From Notospermus geniculatus (Eukaryota > Nemertea > Pilidiophora > Heteronemertea > Lineidae): a stretch of 64,000 nt of DNA. The notes beneath the pieces were generated by a model. That model had not been told where the DNA came from and ran no database searches. It saw nothing but the letters and a program-made list of their open reading frames with translations. The stretch is from contig NMRB01000014.1 in the NCBI GenBank assembly GCA_002633025.1, forward strand, positions 97,366 through 161,365. Direction: 5' to 3'. The position numbers were made by a program, and so were the translations under genes. Below, one piece after another: positions 1-12,000 of the stretch; within the stretch, counting starts at the first letter, position 1; every line of letters begins with the position of its first letter.

Positions 1-5
1 CTCAC

Positions 6-3000
6 CTTCTTGGGATCCATGTTGAAGTGTTTGCGGCCATTGGACATCTGTTTCTGTTTCGGATTGGTCTTACTGCAAAGAGAAAAGGAAAAAGCCAAGT
101 CAACACAAATTTTTGAGCATATTTTGGTCTCACAAGCAAATGAAGTGGGAATAATGAATCCACCTGGCCTGAAAAAGAAAGACATAAGATACAGCACACA
201 ACATTAAAGAGGATCGTTTAGGGGTCATCAAAGTTGTTGGCTCTTGTTGTAGCCATTGGAAATTCAACTCACCTGAGGACCAATGCATCCACCGACTTCA
301 AGAACACTTTATGACTGGGGAAGGCAATAGTGCCTGACACATCCAGGTGAAAAGAATTACGGAATCGCCTCAAACGATGCATTGTCAGTTTCAGTTTAGG
401 CTACTTGGCATCCAAGATCAGGACGAGATATGGGAAGACAAGTGAAACAGTGTCTGAAGGGTACTGAACTACATGCTGCGACTTTGGCAGCAAAAAAGAG
501 AGGCTCCAGAATGAGGGACACTTTGAAACCATGCAGATTATTCCGATCTATATCAGATTTTCCAAATTTCAAGCACTTTTACTGAGCATAAAAGAATTCC
601 CCAAGTTCTATTCGCAGTAGTTATAGGATGATATCATGAATGATCAATCCGACTAAGCCTCAATGAGATTTCCAAGCAAAACCAGAAAAATGTCCGAACT
701 ACATTCCAGAGTCCCGTAATCCCGCTATGAAAAGATGGAATTTGCAAGTATCATCCAATAGAAATGTGACACGGTGAAAACAGAGAAATCCGGGGAAAGC
801 TCTCGTAGGAAAAAGTACGAGTTATCCCATGGACAGAGATTAGAGAGGAGCTGGTCGTCCCCACAGTTAATCCCAACAGCATGTGCTAGGAGAGTGATGG
901 CATGCTGCACGCAGAAGGGAAAAACACAGGCCAGATGGCATGCAATCATTCAGCTCTCAACTGACAAGGGTAATCCAATTGAATGACTTCATCAATCGAT
1001 TCGCAACCGAAGATGAAAACAAAACAAGTTGTGTTTTATGCGATGAAAGGCATACATTTCGTCATCCAGCCACGCTGATGGCGTATGCTTGTATAACAGT
1101 CAGAGGGGCCGCGTCTAAATAATATGATCGTGCCAACTCAATGCAACGTATAAATATGAATGGTTTGTTTATCCAGCATCACTATGGTCGCCACGGAGAA
1201 ACACGTCGTATTGATTCGATCAAATGGTCTCCGGGATGCATTAAGAAGGTGATATCTGTGACCTGATAAATGGAGTGGTATGAAATCAAAATGGTGCTTG
1301 ATAAAACTGTTTTAGAGGGCAACGCTCTTTTCAGGAGGTCAGCTGAGGTGATGTCGGTAAGGTTAGGTCAGAGGTCAGACACCCTACATGTAGGTCAGAT
1401 ACAAGAATATTGAACAGCACACAGTACAGTAGTGATGACGGCAAAATGAATGTAGTGGAGGAGAGATTAGTGAGATCCAACACTGGTGTCAGGTGTGTCC
1501 ACGTAATGACATGATGGGTAAAGGCAGTGGATGGCAAGAGGAACCACGTGGAAAAATCCACTCCTCAAACTCCAATTCCACTCTCTGCTTGATCAATTAG
1601 TCACTCGCATAGTATGAAGTACACCACAGACTCAATCTGTCGCATCAAGGTTACTCAGACCCTCATCCACGTTTTGAACAAAGATGGACAATGATGACAG
1701 CACGGCGACAGACAGTTCAATTAGATACTAAACAAATAAAGTGAATTCTAATTGGAAATAAGATGAAAATAATGTGTGCTACTTCAGAAAGAACGCCTTT
1801 CACCTCATTGAGTCTGGTTGAGATTGGTCCTGAAGTAGTCTAGGATTGTCAACACAAATATTGAGAACACTATGAGTCAAAAGTCTGAAAGGAATGGTGA
1901 TGTTTTCTCAAAATGTGAAATCTGAGTGTGAACTGAACTTGAATGAGAGACTCTTCTATTCTGACCGAGAAAACGCAGAGTTGTCTGAAAGACAAAGGCA
2001 ACAAGGTCTTCTATGAAGTGAGAGAAGTTGATCAGATGACAGGGACTGAATGCATGACCATCAGATGTGACAGGTGCAAGGTAGCGAAAGGCAAGAGCTG
2101 AGCTAGGGCTTACCAGCTAAATATGAATAATTTTATACAAAGTCCCTTTAGATAACACCTACCTTTGGAAAACAGAGAGATGTAGTTTTATATAAAGAAT
2201 CAAAACCTACAAATACATGAATAAGCGGTTTTATCAGTCCAAATATTTCAGCCCATGATCCTTTAGCAGGCAATGAAGCAACAGTGTATTGTAACCAACA
2301 CAAAATCGGGACTGAGTTCCTGTGTGCGCTTTAACATCAATCATGAGCAGCTGGTCCTCAAGCATTTTTGGCAACATTTCTTCACTAATTCCCCTAAGCT
2401 ATTGACTAAATTTGACAGAAAGATCTATGCTGGGACACACATACATGTATAAGCACTGAGTATCAGCTTAGCCCAAAAGAGAGACTGACTGATATATGGT
2501 GGGGAAGGCAATTAAAAATCGATGAATTTCATACACAAGGTGGCCAGCATAAAAAAGCATTTCCCAAGGCACCGCCCACTCAAACCAAGGCAAAAGATCA
2601 CCACTGACATAAATCTACCATATCCAGTCCAGGTCGTTTGGGTAACTTTCAATGGGGTAATCCATTTGGTTACATGATGACTTATAGAGCAGTGGTGACA
2701 CCTATAGATGCTCATTGTTCTCGAGATGTGGTTCACCAAGCACGGCCAATCACACCTTGAATCGTCATGAATAGGTGGCATCTTTGTACTAGAAGTCCAA
2801 ATCCACGGATAACCCCACTGGACAAACAAGGATCTTTGGAGATCTTGAGAAGATGGGAAGAGAACTTACATGTTTGTAAATGAAATCCTTCTGACCAAGG
2901 TCAATGATGCTTTCTGGGCCATTTTATCCTTGTGAGAGCTAACTGACAACACGGACAATACCACCTTTTTCATGCACTTCTCAATCCTACCCATGATTAG

Positions 3001-6000
3001 AAACTGACAGAAATCCTCACCGAATGCTAGGAACAAAGTGAAGGAGGGCCACATACATGGCCACTTTATATTCACTCCAGGGACACCAAGCTGACTCCCC
3101 TCTAAGATGTTTGTATGAAGACCTTGTTTCCTCGACATACAATAGCCATGGATGACTGACTCCCCTATAAGTTTGTAAGGAGAAGACCTCCATGGTACAA
3201 CAAACCATGGTGAGCCAAGTCAGTGATCTTGAAAAACAAAGGGGATAATTGGACCTAAATTCATTGTATTGGGCCAGACTGCCAGTGTGTGCCTGATGCT
3301 TGTACCAAGCTAAACAATCGCCTAATTATCATCATGAGTCGACTGACACCTAGGTTAACAAAATTGATCGACTTTTTGTCTCCTAAAGAAGAATAATTAT
3401 GTCATTAGTAGCAACCTTTCCTGACCAAACCACGATCAAACATAGGTTTGTACCAAGCAAATCAAATTCATTTCCTCTAATTACCTGAGCACTTTTTCTT
3501 CTCAACCCAACCAGCTTGAGTTGGCCAAAGATACAAAGTCCACCTGGCTTCAAATACTGAAGCTTCGGCTATGCATCAAGTCAAACATCATTAGTTTATG
3601 TTCTAATGAACATAGCTAACAAGCATCCACAGAAAGTAGAAACATATATTTTGTACTTGCTACATAGAGGAAACCCTCTCAAAGATCGAAGCTGGTCTCC
3701 ATGACCAGGGATTCGAAGCCAACTAAACCATTCAAAATTGCATAAGTGTCATGTGATAAGTTTCTATTGTTTCACTATAGGAGCCACAGGACGAAGATGG
3801 TTGAAGTGAGAAGTAACATGGCCAGAAATCATGGACTCATCACGAGGCTACCTAGCTTTGGCAACGATCTTTCGCACACCTGCCACGACTTGGTAGGCCT
3901 ATATCAAAACATACTAGAAAGAATGCTCGCCTTTGAACAAGATACTTTACTAGTACGGTACACTTAGCCAGAAATATGATGATGGTATACAATGACTGGA
4001 AAGGAAGGATACAGTGGGTACAAACTAGCAAGGAAGAGGATGCACCTTCCAACAAGACAGGAACTCTCATGTTTGTCTTAGTGAGGATTCTTCATTGTTT
4101 CCAAAAAGGGAACTTCAAAGACTAGGCCTACATGTACTTGCCGAACTCGCCAAAAGACACAGACCATGTAAGGAGGTTATATATTCCACTGATTCTCTGA
4201 ACCTTATACATACCTATCACTGTCAGAGGATACTTTGTCCAACGAAGCTTCTGATGTTGTATAAAAGTCCTTGTCGCTTGCACCATAGTAATAGTGTTCA
4301 TCTCCATCATCGCTGTACCGTGACAGTCGGGCAACCCTCATAGCCTTCATGAGGTTGCACAACATCGATGATTCGTATAACAATACCATACACATTAGAG
4401 CAGTTTACCCAGAAAATAACCACAATAATACTTATTTCCAGCTGGGTGATTGTCTGTGAAATATTTCAGGGAAGACACTTATGTATCCTCCCGAAAAACT
4501 ATGATCACCTCCATTTACATTTTGTGGATTTCGTTTCAGAACATCTCATAGGTTTTAGTTTCAAGGTCATTATCGCCATAACTGACTGCTGTCATCAATC
4601 CATGATCTGGTGTCCGACTTGGTGTCCTCGCATTCCTTTTTAATCCCAACATTGATCCCGGCGTCACTGGTCTATTGAACTTTGATGTAATCCATGGTGA
4701 TTGGTGTATCAAGGAGCAAGGCATGTCCAACAAACGAACAACAATGTGACAATTGTTTATGATTCCTTGCAGCAAAATGCACAAAACCTAACATAACAAT
4801 GCTTTGAATCCATTAGTAGACAACCCATCTGAGAATTATACCACTTGGCACACAGCATCAATCATCAAGCATTCCAGTTATGTAATTACCTAAATAGATT
4901 CTTTGCTATATGCACTACGATCATCCCAAAAAAGTCGAATTAATGACCTCGTTAGAAGTGCACATGAATCAACAAAAGCTGCAGACATAAGGATATTCTA
5001 TCAATGCACTACAAATTCTATTACCCTAATAATGTCATCTAACCATGAATTAGTCTACCAATTGGTTAGTTCTCATTGCATTAGCTTATGGAACCCGCCA
5101 AGGCTCGTGATGGCGTAACATGAATGGGAGGCAAGGGACTTTTGATCCTTCTGATCACACGAAAGAGCGCCTAATTGTGGGCTTTCAGTGGCTCAGCAGT
5201 TGTAACCACAGGTTCCTCAGCTGTTTTTGTGACATTTGATGAGAGTTTCTCGTAATCCTCCTCATTAGATGCCCTCAACTCCAATGATGATACCAGTTGA
5301 TGACGGTCTTCTCCAAATGCTAAAGTTATAAGTGGGAATTTCAATTAACCAGCGAGTTTCATGCTTCAATGGAAGCATTCAGGAATGGCACACACAATAA
5401 ATGCAGAAATTTAACTAATGGATCACACGTAACGAGGGCAACATCCACCAAGTATCCTCAGTGTTGGCAGTAAATGAAAGGAATAGAAATGAATTCAAAG
5501 CCACAGGTTTCAGCAACACTCCTTCGTATTACAGATGTTCCATCGTAATGCTGCAGCTGAGAGAGCAGGATATCCACTCAGACATGTGTATACCAAGGAA
5601 GCTAACAGGTACCCATCTTTGAGCAGTGATTCATGTATGAAACCTCCAAGGGATAAACCACTGAAAGAAACAGCCAGTGTTTAACGCAAGTGAACCAGAT
5701 AGTGATGAATGAACTGAGAAGTAGCGTAAAAATCAGCAGGGATCTGACTGAGGAAAGTCTTGCTCATATTCTCTACCAACTGCACATGACCCCTAAAAGT
5801 GACATCGAATTTTTTTTGGCTCTGGTCCGAGAATGCTCCTGCATTATGGGTGATGAAATCTCACAGGAAAAGCATGGCCTGTTTCTTCCCCGTTCTATGC
5901 AACACTGTTTCCTGGTAACCGAGGACTCTATTCTTCTTATGCAAACTGTTTCCTGAACACGAATCATCCATCTAACCATCCATGTATTAGCGAACTTCCA

Positions 6001-9000
6001 TCCGAGATCTGGGCTGAATCACAATGCATTTCCAAGTTCTGTACCACCAAGTTCTCTACCAAGTTCTAACTTTGGTCTCTGAACTCTGACAGAGGAAGCT
6101 TGTCTTGTCACACCGTGAGAAAGCACACAGACATCACAGAAAGCATTACAAGGTTTTGCAGTTCCCCCAGGCTAACTATCTATCAATCAGCGCCACTTCA
6201 ATCGGCAAGAACATGTCTCCACACTGGTCCTGTTTCTCCACTGCCAGGAGCATAACAACACAGGAACAATGGCTCTCTTTCCATTCTCTGTATCCATCCA
6301 TCCATTCTTGATGAGTACATTAGTTCCAGCTCCAGCTCCTATCATGTTGGGGTCATCACCTTAGTTTCGTATGGGGCAATGACAAACATGGGTCATGCAA
6401 TAGATCTCAGGCTGTTGGTATTGGCATGCACGGAAAAATGTCAACAACACCATCAGTCCATCAGCAACTGATATTTGCACTTCAGGAATGGCTGTGGTGG
6501 ACGCAAAAATGCAGCTGACAATGTGTCTTGTGATATGACATAACCAGATTTTGCTAATGCTGCAACCAATAATGGACACCCTGACTGTAGGCGATCGTGT
6601 AGGTTCAAAGAACTTCAATCCAAAGGCCTAGGCCTACATGGTAGAAATGAAAGAAATAAGTTTTTCATCTTCAAAGAAAGTGATGCAGATGAAGCAGTTG
6701 GTAATGGAGGCTTCAAGCCACCTTTGTTGAGTACAATGCAACTGAGTAAAGGGAAGAGTGTGATGAACACGGAAATCATGGAGCATGGCAAAAACCACAG
6801 GTAGGCCTTAGTGACTGAATAGGCAACAGTTGTTCTATCAACAGCAAAAAACAACCATGTTAATGGGAGAAACATGGAATCAGGTGCGAGAAATAATCAT
6901 GTTAGAGTAGACAGTCAAGGCCATTAGGAAACCCACGTGCCAAGATATACAGTAGTCAAGAGCAAAATTGCACATCATGGAAATGGCTCTTCAAGTACTG
7001 GTGGGCCTACCTGTACTGGGGAAGCCCTCAACACATCAATATCTGGCCCAATCAATGTGAAATCATCATCATCATGGCAATCCAATAAGGACAGATGGTT
7101 GTGTATGGAGCACTTGTGCATTGTGGGAAGATACTGGAGTGCCAAAGGCCCTAATTCCATTCCATGGCCATAAAACCATCAACACCATATTTCAGCAAAT
7201 TACTTCCCAAATTGATGCCTAGTCAGTGGTTAATGAACAGCGATATATAAAATGTTGCTGTGTCCTGGTATGTCCGGCTTCTGAGAACTGAAGTGTGTGA
7301 TGTATTTTGTAAGTATATGATACAAACAAAATAATGGAAAAAATAAAGCCTTAATCTTAGCATCCTGGTTATAGACCACTTGATATTTGAACTGTGACCT
7401 CTTCTTAATTTGAGTAAATACCATGACACACAAAGCAAACAAGTATGAGTCAGTCATCAGCAACTCTGTCATCAACATATGAGAGATGCTGAAGGACTGA
7501 TGCTGTTTCCTTTTGGTGACAACATTGCATCAAATTGGAATTTGAAGAGCACACAGTCATTTTCTCAAGAACAAGACTGTATGCAATCTTCTTTATTGTA
7601 TTCTGCTGACAACTTATGTTGGGTTGGGAAGATCAGGCCACCCGAACAAAGATGCAGCATATATAATGCATGATTGATGCATAAATGCAGCATGTCGAGG
7701 GTGCATATTCACATCACGGGACTGATGTTTCATTCTTAACATGGTTCACACAACTAATTTCCAACTGAAGTCATCACATCCCCAAAATCGAACTTGTTTA
7801 AGAATTCATTCAATGCTTGGTCCTTGGGATATGAAGGTGTAGGCTATAGGCATATCGTTGTGATCGAGACAACCTTTCTGTTTCCACGAATGAAAGAATT
7901 GGAACCCATATAAATTTCATCTTCCTTCACAAAGTGGCCAAAACATACCCTTGAAACAACCCATGAACATTCCTCTGGAAACGATCCATGAGATAGTTCT
8001 ACATAGGTTGGCTGACTATTCTTATGCAGGAAATGCATACAAATTTATAGGCCTATTTCTAAATAAAAACTCATTTTGTGTTTCATAAGAAATTTTCGCA
8101 CTTCACTGATGCAATAATATGGTGAATTTTAAATTACAGCTCTTCACAGGCTTTATATTAACACAATGCTTCATATCAAAGGCGTAATTGAAGGCAATTA
8201 CAACGGGCTTTAACTCTTAAAGCCTCTTTTATATCTCAATCAGACCAAAGGCATACGTTGAAGTCAAAAGTGAATGACCTGTGGTATGAATCACACAGAA
8301 GAGTCAAGACCAGGACAGAAACTCTACAAGAGTCCAGCAAGTGAGTCCTGCGGAGGCTTATTTCAACAAAAAGATCATGTCTCTTATCTTAGTAATACAC
8401 ACAACAACATGACCTGAAGTTGACTTTACAATGTACTACTTTCTGAGGAGTCTTGGATCTAGAACTAAATCATTTCAACAAACAATAGGCCTAACCAAAG
8501 CACTACTGCATAAAGCGGTTTTTCCACGGTACAATATTATTGCACAATATGGGGCCCAATGGGTGTCATGTGCTTCTGGCATAATGGATGGAGAAAGTTT
8601 GGCAATAATGTTGCCCATTTTGATCCTCATATTGTGCAATAATATTGCATGTGGATAGGCCGCTTAAATGAATCCACGGCTGTAAGAACAGGAATAGATT
8701 TACCTAAAACACTAGTGATATTCACATTGAACTAAAAGAGTGAAAAACGAACAGACAATCACAATGTAAACAGGCCATTGTTGCCAAGATAAGAAGGGCC
8801 AAAAGGCAAAATCCACGTTTACAACATTTTCCTAGTTTTGTTTTGCTTGACATCCACCAAGGGAACAAGCAGTGTCACATACCACCAGAGACTACAAAGG
8901 GATTGACGCGACTCCCAAATCAAGCAAAATACACTGTCAAATACTGAAAGTGCCCGTAACTGATTCAATGGTGGAGAAAAAATGCAATGAGGATATCTAT

Positions 9001-12000
9001 TGACAAAGCTTTCTTATCAGAGTACTTTGCTGAATTTCTCAAGAGAAATTAATCAAAAACTTCATCACTGAGGAAGACAAACTACATGAACTAGGCCCCT
9101 TATTGCTGAAAGGAATCAAAATTGCAGAATCTTATATGAAATGCTGTATCCCTGAAAGAGAACAGAAAACTCTTACCTCTTCCCATAGCCAATACTTGGG
9201 TTGCCAGACTCGTAGTAGAAACCAGGAATAAGACCATAGTCAGCTAAGATTTTCAAAGAAGCCCTTGTTGGAGGTTCGATTTTAAATCTGGTCGGTAAAG
9301 ATCTATGGATGGTCTTGCCGAAAAAGCGAAACTTCTTCGGCATCTTCAATCCTTGTTCGGTCTGTTCTTATCTCTCAAGTATATACATCCTCGGGGTAAT
9401 TAATTATACCATCTGTACATCCTCATCAGAGCCTACATTAACTACATTACACTGTAATTACGAGCCAACCTCATCTGGCCTACATGGATAGGTTTCCTGA
9501 CGGGTAAACATCTCCAATATCACTTGAATATGTATACACTAGCTCAAGCACAAACAGAAATACTGGATTCCTAACTGAAAATAAACACTAAATTGGCAGG
9601 TAGACTGACCAGTGGGATTTGATTTGACAGAAGGTAAAAATAAGACAGTCTGTGCACAGAACACCACACAGCATAAATGAGGCACTATCCCTGTGTAAAA
9701 TTTATATCAATGGTCAAATGCACAGTTTATCCTTATTCAATCCCAACACAATGCAAAACCAATTTTGAACTGTCCTGAACAAAGTCAATTCCTGTGATTC
9801 CTGTGAACAACATTTGGTAATCCTCTCGGGGTTGACGTGGGTAAGAGACAGCTGGGACATGGGCAAGGCACCGATTCGAGACCCCATACACACCACCGTG
9901 CATTGTTTTTGGTGATTCTCTGCATGGCCTAAACAAGGCCGTTATCACAAGATAATTATTCTGTGCACACAGGGGCTATTACTCTTGGGTATTTGTTGTT
10001 TAATAGGAGTCAGCAAGAATCTACTCGTTGGCCTACTCTTTACAACATCAAAATCGCCTAATAACTGGTATAAATTACCACTTGTTAGTTTAGGAAATGC
10101 ACTAATGTTCCAAACTCACCAACAGCGGAGAATCACGATGACAGTCCACACTGAATAATGAGCGGCAGTAAGAAACTAATCTTCTGCCCGTTCTACAGGG
10201 TGGACCAGAGAAAGTGTCCCTTGAACAACAGCATTTCTGTATGTTTCCCTATTGTTTGAGAGACACTTTCTCTGGCCCACTCTGTATTCTATGGTCATAT
10301 TTTGGTAGGATTTTTTTAAAATTCAGATACAGGGCCTAATGGGCTTTTTTACAGACCCACATAGGACCTAATATTGAGCAAATAATGCAAAAATTGTGAA
10401 CGAAAAAGTTGACCGTGTACAAAGGGCATCAGATGAACTGATTTACAGCCCCAAGGACTCAAAACTCAATCATGATTTCTGCAATAATTGGTGAGGTAAG
10501 AACACACAGCACCACCTGTAGGCAAAACAGATAACTGAACTCATACCTCTCTTCATTGATGTCCATGGCTTCCATCTCCAGGGTCACGTCGGCAATCTCA
10601 TCTTTGAGTTGCTGCAACGAAGAAAACAAAAATCAAATTGATGAATGGTGTTGTTGGATGGTATATCCCATCCAACCTTCGTGCTACATATGCATTGTAG
10701 GGGAAGGGCATTTTTCAGAACAGATGCCGATCAATAGCTCAAGTGATGCTTGAACTCCTGATGTATTGAAGAATACAATTGGCTTGGCAGTAAGTCAAAT
10801 GAGGGATGGCAGAAAATCATTAATCCTGACCTAGGCTCATAATATAATGTCATAAATGCATGAAGAACACACCACTTATAAATGACATCTATTTTGATGA
10901 CATGCAGTTACTTCTTGAAAATGCTGTTACTGTTTTGTCATCATTTTCAACACAACAGTAACACTAACTGATCACCTTTTTTCAATTCAATTCAATGTGT
11001 CACACCTTTGCCCCATTCATCACCATTACTCATGCCTACACCATCTCACATGAGAATTCAAAACTTCTATCACAGGTGTCTCCTTTGTCTGATACACCTT
11101 TTTTTCTTTTCACTTGAAATTTGAAGATGATATCTTCTTTTTCCATGGAGAAGACAAAACCTTTCTAGCTAATTACACTTTTTTGCTCCTCACCACAGGC
11201 CATGATTAGAGATGAACAAAGGTACGGATTTACAGCTCCATAGGATTCAAATTCATCAGGAAATATCTGACAACATTATCTATGATGAACCCTTTGATCA
11301 TTGATGCTAATTCGATAACACTTTTCGAGATAATTTCACAAGTAATTTTCTACAAACGATGGACTGATTGCTGTCATGGCAACCAGACAACATTTTGAAA
11401 AAAAACATTTACAGTCAATTAGCCCATATCATTGAAAACAAAAAAGACATTGCCACTTCCAGAGGCATCATTCAGAGTGATTTGAGAGTGATAAATAAAT
11501 ACTCAAAGCGCCCAACCTCGGAAACATTTTGAGGGTGTAAGAGAACGCTGTAGCAAGCTTGTACTAAACACCAAATGCCAACACCAGATTGAGGTCAATT
11601 GTTTGTGAACAGGAGGCCAAGCATGCCAAGGGCAATAAGCGAGTTAAGTCATACACAAGCCTTCCTACAGTCAAACCAGAAACACTGGTATTTAAAACAT
11701 CCCACAAAATCTCACGGGTAGTTTTTAAGGAATGAGGAAAACGCTCAACAGTAAAATGAAGCTCCGTCTATCAGGACTGTCATAAAAACTATACACACAA
11801 AGAAAAAAAGAAACATAACCACATTATCGAATTAGATGGACCACCTAGGAGAATCAAACCTACATTGATGAGAATAACTGCTTCACTCCTGAACATGAAT
11901 AACTTCATAAACCTTGCATAAGAATCAACAGTGCAAATCTGGTATCCAAAAGAAGGAATCCATTCTGAATATCATAATCAAATGTATAATTCGTGACAAA

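Larger units (their letters stand above)
73..10546. other. Cytohesin intron 3
   Basis: About 10.5 kb. It holds the MITEs at 8514 and 10196 and the weak exon candidates between 5171 and 9343. In the rest I see nothing I can assign; minus-strand ORFs such as 2512-2829 show no splice-compatible or family-like features. Confidence 0.7.

Noticed and set aside
6361-7160. Several hydrophobic or acidic minus-strand ORFs in the cytohesin intron (for example 6615-6875 and 6975-7160)
   Set aside because: Some have a possible donor, but no consistent chain of acceptors, phases and family features could be built.
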